DNA from: Moringa oleifera
Taxonomy: Eukaryota; Streptophyta; Magnoliopsida; Brassicales; Moringaceae
Reading direction: 5' to 3'
DNA length: 64,000 nt
NCBI GenBank assembly: GCA_021397835.1
Contig: JAJFZO010000695.1
Location: 1,465,593 to 1,529,592, forward strand
The translations under genes were made by a program, and so were the position numbers. The notes under the pieces were generated by a model. It saw only the letters and a program-made list of their open reading frames with translations, was not told the DNA's origin and did not search any database. Positions 37,532 to 51,367 of this stretch are shown piece after piece. Each line of letters begins with the position of its first letter. The stretch's first letter is position 1.

Positions 37532-38658
37532 GTTGATATGTGTCCTCCGGTCCTATATAAGCAAAGACGTCCTCACATAGTAAAAAACCACGCCAAAAGT
37601 AAGAAGACAAAAACAATTTCGACAGAGGATTTTTCACGGCAATTGTATGGTAAACTTTAAAAGCAATAATTTTAAAAGCTAGATGCACGATCATCCCAAA
37701 CAATTGCCATAAGGGGATTCTATGGCAAATGTTGAAAAAAAAGACTATCGCGGTATTTTTCGTGGTAATTTTCTCCATTAATTTTAAAAAAAAAGATTAA
37801 AAAAGTAAGAAGCAAAAATTACCACCATAATTTTTCGTTTAGGCAATTCCTTAACGTTCCTTAGGAAATATTCTGTAGGAGCTTTCGGAGGGAATTTTTC
37901 TGGGAACAGTAATTTCTTGAACAAAAATTTTCCATGGCAATTTTTAGTAGCTGCTACGATTTTGATTTCCTTGGGAATTCTTTCTCATGAACTTTGATGC
38001 TTTTCTTACAATGATATAAGAAAAGGCAGTTTCACAACGCGCTTCTCTTATGGGACCTGTAACACCGTGCACACATAGACCTGCTAGCGCCTCTCCATCC
38101 ACGAGAATTGTGCTATTAATGACGTTACCATCAATATTAACATTAGTGATAATATAGCTGCTATGAACCACAATGATAATAAAGATAAATATCACTGTGA
38201 CTACCGCCATGATTATTATCAATTGTAATATCGTCGATAATATTTCTAAATTTTGCCATTATCTTTTAATCATAATATTGATGACAACATTATGGCTAAT
38301 ATTTTATTAGTACCACTAATTATCGTATTATTTATAATATTACAAACGATATTCACATCAACGGTAACAATATTATCAGTTATAACAGTATTGATAATGT
38401 TACGAACAACGTTGAAGCTAACAATATGCGTTGCAAATCCAACCTTCCATTTTTCACGCGTTTAACGTTCTTGTCATTTACTTTCGTATCGCAAGGTTGA
38501 AATCGACGGTTTGATAATTTAAAGACCTACTATTTTAACCTAAAATAACGTTAATGGCGTTTGCGTAAAATCTGAAATTTATTAATATATAGAAGGGAAT
38601 GAGGCCCTTTGGGGTCGAGAGTAGCGTAAACCGTCATCGACATTGTAAAAAAAAAAAA

Positions 38659-38777
38659 GGGTGCAACATAAGGACTTCCCAAGAGGTGACCCATATTAAT
38701 ATCACTATTGCCCAAGTACGTTGAACTTTAGAGTTCTGATGGGATCTACTGCATTAGTACTAGTATGGTTGCACCTT
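38659..38777 (-). pseudogene. Decayed 5S rRNA copy 6
   Basis: 5S relic of about full length with a changed helix I 5' strand and many transitions; nearly identical to its twin at 44151-44269. Confidence 0.85.
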
Positions 38778-39786
38778 TTTATATGTGTCCACCTGTCTCA
38801 TATAAGAGGAAAATAGCCTTACATCGCGAGAAATCGTGACTACAGCGAGAAGACTAAAAAAATTTTGTCGAATGGTTTTTTGAGGCAGTTGTATGACAAA
38901 CTTTAGAAGCAATAATTTTAAAAGTTGAATACATGGTCATCTCAAGCAATTGCCATGGAGAGATTCCACGGCCAACGTTGATGAAAAAGATTATCGCGGT
39001 ATTTTTCTAATGATTTACTCCATTAATTAAAAAAAATGGATTAAAAAAGTAAGAAGTAAAAATAATCACGATAATTTTTCCCACGAAAAATTCCTCAATA
39101 TTTCTTAGGGAATGTTTTGTGGGAGCTCTCATGGTTTGATTTTAGTGGGAATTTTTTCTTAAGAACTCTGATGTTTTTCTTGCAGCGATACAGGCAAGGG
39201 CAGCCTCACATCTCACTTTTCTTACGGGACCCATAACTTTGTGCGCTCATAGACTTACTGCCATCGGTTTGTTGTGATAATGCTACTATTAATGATGCTG
39301 TCATCGTTTGTAACCTTATCGTTAATATAGCTATCATGAACCACACTGACAGCAACGATAAATATCATTGTGACTACTGCCATGATTATTATCAGTTGTA
39401 ATATCATCGACAATATTTCTAAATTGACTATTATCATCCAAACCTAATATTGTTGATAACATTATGGTTAATATTTTATTAGTACTACTAATTATTGTAT
39501 AGCTAATAACATTATCGATAGTGTTATGAACAACGTTGAAGTTAATGATATGAGTTGTAAATCTGACCCACAATTTTTCGCACGTATAATGTTCTTGTCA
39601 TTCACTTTCATATCACAGGGTTAGAATTGACGATTTAATTATGTAAAAACCCATTACTTTAACCTAAAATCACATTAACGGCTCGCGTATAAAATTTGAA
39701 AATGATTAATATATGGAAGGAAATGAGGCTCTTTGAGGTCCAGAGTAGTGCAAACCATCGTCGACACCGTAGAAAAATGAAAAAGA

Positions 39787-39902
39787 GGGGTGCGATATGC
39801 AGACTTTTCAAGTGACCCATATTAGTACTACTACTACCTAAGCACACTGAACTTTAGAGTTCTGATAGGATCTAGTGCATTAATGCTAGTATGATCACAC
39901 TT
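39787..39902 (-). pseudogene. Decayed 5S rRNA copy 7
   Basis: 5S relic closely followed by the next copy only 302 bp away; twin at 45280-45395. Confidence 0.85.
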
Positions 39903-40088
39903 TTTGATATGTGTCCGCTTGTCCTATGAGAGAAAGACAGCCTCACACGGCGAGAAACTATGGCAAAAGCAAGAGGATGAAAAAAATTTTAACGGAGGGT
40001 TATCGCACCGTTTGATGGGATGCAGTGATTTTTAGGGTCCAGAGCAGCACAACCTATCGTCGACCTCATAGAAAAATGAAAAAAAGCA

Positions 40089-40204
40089 GTGCAACATAAG
40101 GACTTCTTAGAAGGTGACCCATACTAGTACTACTACCACCCAAACACACTGAACTTCAGAGTTCTGATAGGATTTAGTGCATTAGTGTCATTACGATCGC
40201 ACCT
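40089..40204 (-). pseudogene. Decayed 5S rRNA copy 8, in a truncated unit
   Basis: 5S relic 302 bp from the previous one, so most of the spacer between them is missing. A rearranged fragment resembling part of a 5S gene (ATCGCACC ... TGATGGGAT) lies at about 40,003-40,025. Twin at 45582-45697. Confidence 0.82.
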
Positions 40205-41683
40205 TTTGATGTATGCCCACCTTTCCTACATAAAAGGAAGACACCCTCACACGGCGAGAAACTAAGGCAAAAACGGGAAGATCAAAAAAAATTTGACGGA
40301 GTTTTTTCATAGTAATTGTATGACAAACTTTAAAAGCAATAATTCTGAAAGTTGAATGCACAATCATCGCAAGCAATTGTCATGGAGAGATTCCATGGCC
40401 AATGTTGATGAAAAAGATTGCCACAAAAATAGCAACAATAAATATCATTGTGACTACTGTTATTATTATTATCAATTTTAATATCATCGATAATATTTCT
40501 AAATTTGATATTATTTTTTAACCACAACATTATTGATAACATTACTGTTAATATTTTATTAGTATCACTAATTATCTTATTGCTGATGATATTACAAATG
40601 ATATTCACATCAACAGTAAGAATATTATCAGTTATAATAGTGCTGATAATGTTATGAACAATGTTGAAGGTAACGATATGTGTTGCAAATCCGACCCACC
40701 ATTATCAGTTATATGATAACTTGTAGAAATAATAATTCTAAAAGTTGAATTCAAGGTCATCCCAAGAGATTTCCATGGAGGGATTCTATGGCCAATTTTG
40801 ATAAAAAAAAGTTGCCAAGATATTTTTCGAAGCAATTTGCTCCACCAATTTCAAAAAAAAGATAAAAAGTGTAAAAAAAAATTACCATGGCAATGTTTTC
40901 CATAGAAACTTTCTCAATTTTCTTTAGAAAATTTTATGTGGGAGCCTTCCATGGAAATTTTCATTAGAATAGTAATTTTTCACAATTTTTTCACGACAAT
41001 TTAAATACTTCTCAAGAATTCTGATGTTTTTTTTTTTGTAGTGATACAAACAAAGGCATCTTCACCTACTGTTACTTTTTGGGACCCACAACTCTATCCC
41101 CACGTAGACCTACTAACGCCTTTTTACCTACAGGAATATTGCTATTAGCGACGTTATCATCAGTTATAACATTATTTATAATACACCTATGTTGAACCAC
41201 AACGACAACAATGATAAATATCATTGTGATTACCACCATGATTATTATCAATTATAATATAGTCAGTAATATTTGTAAATTCGTTATTATCATTTAATCA
41301 TAATATTGTTGATAATATTACGATTAATATTTTATTAGTACCACTAATCATAGTATATTTGATGATATTACAAACGATATCAATGTCAATGGTAAGAATT
41401 TTATCAATTATAATAGTGTCGCTAATGTTACCAATAAAGTTGAGGCTAACGATATATGTTGCAAATCTGACCTGCAAATTTTTGTATGTCGAATGTTCTT
41501 GTCATTGATTTTAGTATCATTGGGTTGAAATTTATGGTTCTAATATGTGAGAACCTAATTCTTAAACCCAAAACCACATCAAAGCGTGTACAAAATTTGA
41601 AAATGATAAATATGTGAAAAAGAATGAGCCGTTTGGGGAAATCCATATAAATTGCCTTCGACATCTTAAAAAGAAGAAAAAGA

Positions 41684-41798
41684 GGGTGCAAAATGAGGAC
41701 TTCCTAGGAGGTCACCATTCTCGTATAACTTTCGCCCGCCCATGGTTAATTATGAAGTTATGATGGGATTGATGCATTAGTCAGGCATAATCGCACCC
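41684..41798 (-). pseudogene. Decayed 5S rRNA copy 9 (twin of copy 4)
   Basis: Same deletions as copy 4, showing that it was already a pseudogene when the block was duplicated. Confidence 0.85.
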
Positions 41799-42917
41799 AT
41801 TGATATGTGCCCGCCAATCCCATATACGTGAAAACTACCCTCACACGATGAAAGACTATGGCAAAAGTAAGAAGAAAAAAAAATTCCTATGGAGTGTTTT
41901 TCATGGCAATTATATGACAAACTTCAAATGCAATGATTCCAAAAGTTGAATACACGGTCATCCCAAGTAATTGCAAAGGAAGAGATTCCTTGGCCAATGT
42001 TGATAAAAAAAATTGCCACGGTATTTTTAATGTCAATTCATTCCATTGATTTCAAAAAAGATTTAAAAAGTAGAAAATAAAAATTACCATAATAATTTTT
42101 CTCGTAGGAAGTTCTTTAATATTCTTAAGGAAATTTTTATTGGAGATTTTCGTGGGAATTTTCGTTAGAAAAGTAATTTTTTGTACATAATTTTTTCGTG
42201 GTAATTTTAGTTGCTCCCACGATTTTGATTTTCATGGGAATTTATTCTTAGGAACCTTGATGTTTTTCTTGCATTAATACAAGCAAAGGCAGCCTCACCT
42301 CTTGCTTCTCTTGTAGGACTTGCAACTCTGTGTGCACGTAGACCTATTAGTGCCCTTCCGTCGATGAGAATGCTGCTATTAGTGATGTTGTCATCAATCA
42401 TAACAATATGATAATATAGCTGCCATGAACCACAATGACAGCAATGATAAATATTATTGTGACTACCGCCATGATTACTATCAATTTTAATATCATCGAT
42501 AATATCACTAAATTTATTATTATCATTTAATCATAATATTGTTGATAACATTGCAGCTAATATTTTATTAGTATCACTAATTATCGTATTGCTGGTGATA
42601 TTACGAACGGTGTTGAAATCAATGATAAGAATATTATCAGTTATAACAATGCCGATAATGTTACGAACAATATTGAAGCTAACGATATGCATTACAAATC
42701 CAACCCACTATTTTTTACAAATCTAATGTTGCTATCACTAACTTTTGTATCATTAATTTAAAATCGACGGTTCAAATATGTAAGAACCTAGTACCTTAAG
42801 ACAAAACCACATTAATGGTGCGTTCGTAAAATTTGAAGGTGATTAATATATGAAAGGGAATGTGGCCATCAAAACCAGTGTAACCGCCTTGGGCATCATA
42901 GAAAAAAGAAGAAAAAA

Positions 42918-43026
42918 GGTGCAACACGAGGACTTCCCAAGCACCCATCTTAAGTAATGCTTTCAACTTGCTTAACTTCATAGTTCTGATGGGATCCGAT
43001 GCATTAGTGCTGGTAAGATCACACTC
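42918..43026 (-). pseudogene. Decayed 5S rRNA copy 10 (twin of copy 5)
   Basis: As copy 5, but with a further small deletion (about 6 nt) in the C-box region, acquired after duplication. Confidence 0.85.
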
Positions 43027-44150
43027 GTTGATATGTGTCCTCTGGTCCTATATAAGCAAAGACGTCCTCACATAGTTAGAACCACACCAAAAGTGAGAAG
43101 ACAAAAAAAATTTCGACAGAAGATTATTCACGGCAATTGTATGGCGAACTTTAAAAGCAATAATTTTAAAAGCTAGATGCACGATCATCCCAAGCAATTG
43201 CCATAAAGGGATTCTATGGCAAATGTCGATAAAAAAGACTAGCGCGGTATTTTTCATGGTAATTTTCTCCATTAATTTTAAAAAAAAGATTAAAAAAGTG
43301 AGAAGCAAAAATTACCATGATAATTTTTCATTTAGGCAATTCCTTAACGTTCCTTAGGAAATATTCTGTAGGAGCTTTCGGAGGAAATTTTTTTGGGAAC
43401 AGTAATTTCTTGAACAAAAATTTTCCATGGCAATTTTTAGTAGTTGCTACGATTTTGATTTCCTTGGGAATTCTTTCTTATGAACTTTGATGCTTTTCTT
43501 ACAGTCATATAAGAAAAGGCAGCCTCACAACGCGCTTCTCTTATGGGACCTGTAACACCGTGCACACATAGACCTATTAGCGCCTTTCATCCGCGAGAAT
43601 TGTGCTATTAATGACGTTATCATCAATATTAACATTACTGATAATATAGCTGCTATGAACCACAATGATAATAATGATAAATATCACTGTGACTACCGCC
43701 ATGATTATTATCAATTGTAATATCGTCGATAATATTTCTAAATTTTGCCATTATCTTTTAATCATAATATTGATGACAACATTATGGCTAATATTTTATT
43801 AGTACCACTAATTATCGTATTATTTATAATATTACAAACGATATTCACATCAACGGTAACAATATTATCAGTTATAACAGTATTGATAATGTTACGAACA
43901 ACGTTGAAGCTAACAATATGCGTTGCAAATCCAACCTTCCATTTTTCACGCGTTTAACGTTCTTGTCATTTACTTTCGTATCACAAGGTTGAAATCGACG
44001 GTTTGATAATCTAAAGACTTACTATTTTAACCTAAAATAACATTAATGGCGTTTGCGTAAAATCTGAAATTTATTAATATGTAGAAGGGAATGAGGCCCT
44101 TTGGGGTCGAGAGTAGCGCAAACCGTCATCGACATTGTAAAAAAAAAAAA

Positions 44151-44269
44151 GGGTGCAACATAAGGACTTCCCAAGAGGTGACCCATATTAATATCACTAT
44201 TGCCCAAGTACGTTGAACTTTAGAGTTCTGATGGGATCTACTGCATTAGTACTAGTATGGTTGCACCTT
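44151..44269 (-). pseudogene. Decayed 5S rRNA copy 11 (twin of copy 6)
   Basis: Shares the substitutions of copy 6. Confidence 0.85.
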
Positions 44270-45279
44270 TTTATATGTGTCCACCTGTCTCATATAAGAG
44301 GAAAATAGCCTTACACCGCGAGAAATCGTGACTACAGCGAGAAGACTAAAAAAATTTTGTCGAATGGTTTTTTGAGGCAGTTGTATGACAAACTTTAGAA
44401 GCAATAATTCTAAAAGTTGAATACATGGTCATCTCAAGCAATTGCCATGGAGAGATTCCACGGCCAACGTTGATGAAAAAGATTATCGCGGTATTTTTCT
44501 AATGATTTACTCCATTAATTAAAAAAAAATGGATTAAAAAAGTAAGAAGTAAAAATAATCACGATAATTTTTCCCACGAAAAATTCCTCAATATTTCTTA
44601 GGGAATGTTTTGTGGGAGCTCTCATGGTTTGATTTTAGTGGGAATTTTTTCTTAAGAACTCTGATGTTTTTCTTGCAGCGATACAGGCAAGGGCAGCCTC
44701 ACATCTCACTTTTCTTACGGGACCCATAACTTTGTGCGCTCATAGACTTACTGCCATCGGTTTGTTGTGATAATGCTACTATTAATGATGCTGTCATCGT
44801 TTGTAACCTTATCGTTAATATAGCTATCATGAACCACACTGACAGCAACGATAAATATCATTGTGACTACTGCCATGATTATTATCAGTTGTAATATCAT
44901 CGACAATATTTCTAAATTGACTATTATCATCCAAACCTAATATTGTTGATAACATTATGGTTAATATTTTATTAGTACTACTAATTATTGTATAGCTAAT
45001 AACATTATCGATAGTGTTATGAACAACGTTGAAGTTAATGATATGAGTTGTAAATCTGACCCACAATTTTTCGCACGTATAATGTTCTTGTCATTCACTT
45101 TCATATCACAGGGTTAGAATTGACGATTTAATTATGTAAAAACCCATTACTTTAACCTAAAATCACATTAACGGCTCGCGTATAAAATTTGAAAATGATT
45201 AATATATGGAAGGAAATGAGGCTCTTTGAGGTCCAGAGTAGTGCAAACCATCGTCGACACCGTAGAAAAATGAAAAAGA

Positions 45280-45395
45280 GGGGTGCGATATGCAGACTTT
45301 TCAAGTGACCCATATTAGTACTACTACTACCTAAGCACACTGAACTTTAGAGTTCTGATAGGATCTAGTGCATTAATGCTAGTATGATCACACTT
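45280..45395 (-). pseudogene. Decayed 5S rRNA copy 12 (twin of copy 7)
   Basis: No difference from copy 7 was seen by eye; offset 5,493 bp. Confidence 0.85.
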
Positions 45396-45581
45396 TTTGA
45401 TATGTGTCCGCTTGTCCTATGAGAGAAAGACAGCCTCACACGGCGAGAAACTATGGCAAAAGCAAGAGGATGAAAAAAATTTTAACGGAGGGTTATCGCA
45501 CCGTTTGATGGGATGCAGTGATTTTTAGGGTCCAGAGCAGCACAACCTATCGTCGACCTCATAGAAAAATGAAAAAAAGCA

Positions 45582-45697
45582 GTGCAACATAAGGACTTCT
45601 TAGAAGGTGACCCATACTAGTACTACTACCACCCAAACACACTGAACTTCAGAGTTCTGATAGGATTTAGTGCATTAGTGTCATTACGATCGCACCT
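45582..45697 (-). pseudogene. Decayed 5S rRNA copy 13 (twin of copy 8)
   Basis: In the same truncated 302-bp unit as copy 8, with the same rearranged fragment beside it. Confidence 0.82.
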
Positions 45698-46408
45698 TTT
45701 GATGTATGCCCACCTTTCCTACATAAAAGGAAGACACCCTCACACGGCGAGAAACTAAGGCAAAAACGGGAAGATCAAAAAAAATTTGACGGAGTTTTTT
45801 CATAGTAATTGTATGACAAACTTTAAAAGCAATAATTCTGAAAGTTGAATGCACAATCATCGCAAGCAATTGTCATGGAGAGATTCCATGGCCAATGTTG
45901 ATGAAAAAGATTGCCACAAAAATAGCAACAATAAATATCATTGTGACTACTGTTATTATTATTATCAATTTTAATATCATCGATAATATTTCTAAATTTG
46001 ATATTATTTTTTAACCACAACATTATTGATAACATTACTGTTAATATTTTATTAGTATCACTAATTATCTTATTACTGATGATGTTACAAATGATATTCA
46101 CATCAACAGTAAGAATATTATCAGTTATAATAGTGCTGATAATGTTACGAACAATGTTGAAGGTAACGATAACGTTGCAAATCTGACCCACAATTTTCGC
46201 ATGTCTAACATTTTTGTCACCGACTCTCGTATTGCTGGGTTAAAATCGACGGTTTGGGTATGTAAGAACCTACTACTTTAACTCTAAATCACATTAACAG
46301 TGTCTGTGTAAAATCTAAAAATTATCAATATGTAAAAAGGAATGAGGACCCTTTTGAGTCGAAACTAGTGTAAACCATCTTCGATGCTGTAGAAAAAAGA
46401 AAAAGAGA

Positions 46409-46526
46409 GGTGCAAGTCGAGGACTTTTAAAGAGGTCACCCATCCTAGCACTACTTTCACCTGCCCATTGCTTTACTTTGGAGTTCTGATGGGATCCGAC
46501 GAATTAGTGCTGGTATGATTACATTT
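46409..46526 (-). pseudogene. Decayed 5S rRNA copy 14
   Basis: 5S relic just past the duplicated block, 827 bp from the previous copy. The 3' end and the A-box region are altered. Confidence 0.85.
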
Positions 46527-46762
46527 ACTGATGTGTGCCCGTCAATCCTATATGAGGGAAAGATAGCCTTACACAGCAAGAAACCATGGCCAAAATGAGA
46601 AGGCGAAGAAATTTTGACCGGGGGTTTTTCGACGGTAATTATATGACAAACTTTAGAAGTAATAATTCTAAAAATTGAATGCACAGTTATCCCTAGCAAT
46701 TGCCATGGAGAGATTCCGTGGCGAATGTTGATGAAAAAGATTGGCACAACATTTTTCATGGC

Positions 46763-47236
46763 AGTTCGCTCACTAATTAAAAAAAAAAGATTAAAAATGC
46801 AGAAAACAATAATTACCACGACAATTTTCTCCATAAAAAATTCTTCAATATTATTTAGTGAATGTTCTGTGGGAGCTTTCTGTGGGAATTTTCATTAGAA
46901 CAGTAATTTCTCTTACACTAATTTTTTTGTGGTATTTTTTTGAAACTCCCACAGTTTTGATTTCCATGGGAATTCTTTCTTAGGAACTCTGATGTTTTTC
47001 TTGCAGTGATACAAGCAATCGTAGCCTCACCTCTTGCTTCTTTTGTGGGACTCACAACTTCGTGCACATGTAAACCTAATATTACCCCTCTGTCAATGAG
47101 AATGCTACTATTAATGATGTTGTCATCAATTATAATATTATTGATAATATAGTAGCCATGAACCACGATGACAGCAATGATAAATATCGGTGTGATTACT
47201 GTCATGATTATTATCAATTCTAATATCGTTGGTAAT
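46763..47236. repeat. Representative long-class spacer segment, absent from short units
   Basis: This spacer stretch of just under 0.5 kb, starting after TTTTTCATGGCAG and ending before ATTTTTAAATTCGC, occurs in nearly all the 1.24-kb units and is missing from the 0.75-kb units. In the short units the flanks are joined through GATTGCCGTGGTGATATTT. It accounts for the length difference between the classes. No terminal inverted repeats were evident. Confidence 0.75.
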
Positions 47237-47656
47237 ATTTTTAAATTCGCTATTATTATTTAATCATAATATTACTCATAATATTATGGCTAATATTTTA
47301 TCAATACTATTAATTATCATATTATTGATGATATTACAAACAATATTCACATCAATAATAAGAATATTATCAGTTATAATAGTGCCAATAATGTTACGAA
47401 CAATGTTAAACGTAATGATACGAATTACAAATCTGACCCACCATTTTTCGCATGTCTAACATTCTTGTCACTCACTTTCGCATCGCTAGGTTAAAAGTGA
47501 CGGTTTGAATATGCAAGAACCTACTACTTTAACCTAAAACCACAATAATTATGCATGCATAAAATTTGAAAATAATCAATATGTGAAAGGGCATGAGGGC
47601 TTTTGGGGTTGAAAGTTGTGCAAAGTGCCTTTAGGGCTGCAAAAAGAAGAAAAAGA

Positions 47657-47772
47657 GGAGTGTAGCATGAGGACTTCTCATGAGTCACCCATCCTAGTAC
47701 TACTCCTGCCTAAGAATGCTTAACTTCGAAGATTTGGGGATCCAATGCATTAGTGCTTGTATGATCGCTCCC
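47657..47772 (-). pseudogene. Decayed 5S rRNA copy 15
   Basis: 5S relic with a short deletion in the middle and CpG sites replaced by TG or CA. Confidence 0.85.
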
Positions 47773-48898
47773 ACTGATGGGTGCCCGCTAGTCCTTTATA
47801 AAAGGAAGACAGACTCACACTGCAAGAAACCGTAGTACAAGTGAGAAGACGAAAAAATTTTGACCGAGGGTTTTTCGGTGGTAATTGTTTGATAAACTTC
47901 AAAAGTAATAATTCTAAAAATTGAATGCACGGTCATCTTAAGTAATTGCCACAAGGAGATTCTATGGCCAATGTTGATGAAAAAGATTGTTGGTATATTT
48001 CGTAGCGATTCACTCTACTAATTTCAAAAAAAATATATTAAAAAGTAGGAAGTAAAATTTACCATGATAATTTTTCCCATTGAATATTCCTCAATGTTCC
48101 TTAGGGAATGTTCTGTGGGAGCCTTTTATCAAAATTTTTATTGAAACAAGAAAATTTCTCGCATGATTTTTTCCTGGTAATTTTTAGTAACTTCCACGGT
48201 TTTGATTTCTGTGGAAATTCTTTCTCAGGAACTCTGATGTTTTTCTTGCAGTGATATAGGTAAGGGCAACCTCACCTCTTGTTTCACTTGTGGGAGCCGT
48301 AACTCCACGTGCATGTAAATGTGCTAATGCCTTTACGCTGACATAATGATGTTATTAATGATGTCATCATCAATTGTAACAGTACTGATAATATAATTAC
48401 CATGAACAACAACGACAGCAACGATAAATGTCACTGTGACTGCCGCCATCATTATTATGAACTATAATATCATTGTTGATATTTCTAAATTCGCTATTAT
48501 CAGTTGATTACAATGTTGCAGATAATGTTATGGCTAATATTTTATTAGTACCACTAATTATCATATTGTTGATGATATTATGAATGATATTCTTATCAAC
48601 GGAGAGAATATTGTAAGTTATAATAGTGCTTATAATGTTTCAAATAATGTTGGAGATAACGACATGTGTTACAAATCCAACCACACTATTTTTCGCATGT
48701 CTAACGTTCTGGTCACTGAATTTCGTATTGTTGGACTCAAAATCACTAGTTCAAACATGTAATACTTTAACCCAAAACCACATCAATGGCTGTGTGTAAA
48801 AAATCTAAAAATGATTAATGTGTGGAAGGGAATGCACCCTTTTGTGGTTGAAAGTAGCGCAAACCACCTTTGGTGCCAGAGAAAAGAGAAAAAAAAAA

Positions 48899-49019
48899 GT
48901 GCAACATGAGGTCTTCCTAGGAGGTCACCCATCCTAGTACTACTCTCACCTAAGCATGCCTAACTTTGGATCAGAGTTCTGATGAGATCTGATGCATTAA
49001 TGCTGGTACAATTACACAA
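48899..49019 (-). pseudogene. Decayed 5S rRNA copy 16, CpG-free
   Basis: All six CpG sites of the intact 5S gene are lost here, five of them as plain CG-to-TG or CG-to-CA changes. A few bases (GGATCA) are inserted beside the A box. Confidence 0.87.
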
Positions 49020-50145
49020 GTTCATGTTTGCCCGTTGGTCCCATGTAAAAGGAAGATAACCTTACTCTGTGAAAAGCCGTTGCAAAAGCGAAAGGACGAA
49101 AAAATTTTAGCTAAGGGTTTTTTTGGCTGTAATTCTATGACAAACTTCAGAAGCAATAATTCTAAAAGTTAAATACACGGTCATTCCTAGCAATTACCAT
49201 AGGGAAATTTCATGGCCAATGCTGATGAAAAAGATTATTGCAGTATTTTTAGTGGCGATTCATTTTACTAATTTAAGAAAAAAGGTTTTAAAAAGTAAGA
49301 AGCGAAAATAACCACAAAAATTTCCCGTGTAAGAAATTCCTTAATACTTCTTACGGAATGCTTTGTAGGAGCCTTCCATTGGTTTTTTTGTTGCAATAGT
49401 AATTTCTCGCCTATAAATTTTTTATGATAATTTTTAGTGGCTCCCATGGTATTGATTTCAGTGAGAATTCTTTCTTAAGAACTCTAATATTTTTCTTGTA
49501 GCGATACATGTAAGGGCAACCTCACCTCCTATTTCTATTATGGGACCTGTAATTCCGTGGGCACATAGACCTACTAGCGCCCCTCCGTCGGCGACAATGC
49601 TGCTATTACTAACGCTATCCTCAATTATAACATTACTTATAATATAACTTCCATCAACCACAATGACACAACGATAAATATCACTATGATTGCCACCATG
49701 GTTATTATAAACTATAATATCGTCGATAATATTTTTAAATTAATTATTATAATTTAATCATAGTATTACTCATAATGTTACAGTTAATATTTGATTAGTA
49801 CCATAAATTATCCTATTGCTAATGATATTACGAATGATAATCATATCAATGGGAAGAATGTTATCAGTTATAACAGTGCAAATAATGTTATGAACAATAT
49901 TGAAGGTAATGATATGTGTTGCAAATATGATCACATCATTTTTTACGTGTGTAACTTTCTTGTCATTAACTTTCGTATCTTTGGGTTAAAATCAACGATT
50001 CAAATATGTAATACTTTAACCCAAAAACACATTAACAACATGTGTGTAAAATATAAAAATGATCAATATATAAAAGGGAATGCGGCCCTTTGGAGTCGAA
50101 AGCAGTGCAAACTACCTTTGACACCACAGAAAAAAGAAAAAGAGA

Positions 50146-50262
50146 GGTATAACACGAGGAGTTCCCAGGAAGTCACCTATCTTGGCATTACTCTCCCCTA
50201 AACACGTCTAACTTTAAAGTTCTGATGGGATCTGGTGCATTAGTGCTAGTGTGATCACACCC
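50146..50262 (-). pseudogene. Decayed 5S rRNA copy 17
   Basis: 5S relic with transitions in the A and C boxes. Confidence 0.85.
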
Positions 50263-51367
50263 ACAGATGTCTGCTCGTCAGTCGCTTTTAAGAGGAAGGC
50301 AACCTAATGTGACAAGAAACCGTGGCAAACGCGACAAGATGAAAAAATTCTGATTGACAGTTTTTTGGAGGTAATTTTTTGACATAATTCTGAAGAAACA
50401 ATTCTAAAAGTTGAATGCACAGTCATCTAAAGTAATTGCCATGGAAAGATTCCATGACAATGTTGATGAAAAAGATTGTTGTGATATTTTTCGTGGCGAA
50501 TCGCTCCACTAATTTTAGAAAAAAGGATTAGAAAAGTAATAAGTAAAAATTACCACGATAATTTTTCACGTAAAAAATTCCTCAATATTCTTTATGGAAT
50601 GTTCTGTAAGAGCTTTCTATAAGAATTTTTATTGTAATAGTAATTTCTCCCCCATAAATTTTTCGTGGCAATTTTTAGTAGCTCCTATGGTTTTGATTTC
50701 GGTAAGAATTCTTTCTCAGGAACTCTGATGTTTTTCTTACAATGATACAAGCAAGATTAGCCTCACCTCATGTTTTTTTTTATGGGATCCATAACTCTGC
50801 ACCCCTCCGCCGCAACAATGCTGCTATTTGTGATGTTATCATCAATTGTATCATTACTGATAATACAGCTATCATGAACCCCAATGACAGCAAGATAAAT
50901 ATCACTGTGACTATCGCCATGGTTATTATCAACTGTAATATCATCGGTTATATTTTTAAATTTACTATTATCACTTAATCACAATATTGCTGATAACGTT
51001 GTGGCTAACATTTTTTTAGTTTCATTAATTGTCATATTGTTGATGATATTACGAATGATACTCACATCAACTGTAAGAATGTTATCAGTTATAATAGTAC
51101 TAATAATGTTATGAATGACGATGAAGGTAACGATATGCATTACAAATCTAACCATATCATTTTTTGCATGTATGAAGTTCTTATCAGTGACTTTCGCATC
51201 GCTAGGTTAAAATCGACTTTTCGAATATGTAATACTTTAATCCAAAACCACATTAACAGCGCGTGCATAAAATCTGAAAAATGATCAACTTGTGGAGAAG
51301 AATGCAACCCTCATGGGGTCAAAAGCAGCACAAACCACCTTCGACACCACATTAAAAAAAAAAAAAA

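Larger units (their letters stand above)
35168..40705. repeat. Segmental tandem duplication, copy 1 (about 5.5 kb)
   Basis: Aligns with the next 5.5 kb at an offset of about 5,538 at its left end, falling to 5,493 over most of its length through small indels (for example about 31 bp near 35,470 that is absent near 41,010). It contains 5S relics 4-8. The right end stops at the junction ACCCACCA/TTATCAGTTAT at about 40,703, where copy 2 begins. Confidence 0.92.
40706..46170. repeat. Segmental tandem duplication, copy 2 (about 5.5 kb)
   Basis: Second copy of the block at 35,168-40,705, in the same orientation and directly adjacent. It contains 5S relics 9-13, which match relics 4-8 pairwise. 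Homology ends near 46,170, after which the ordinary array resumes. Confidence 0.9.

Noticed and set aside
46763..47236. Long-class spacer segment as a transposon insertion
   Set aside because: No terminal inverted repeats, target-site duplication or coding remnant could be seen; deletion in the short class explains the data as well. Left open rather than called a mobile element.
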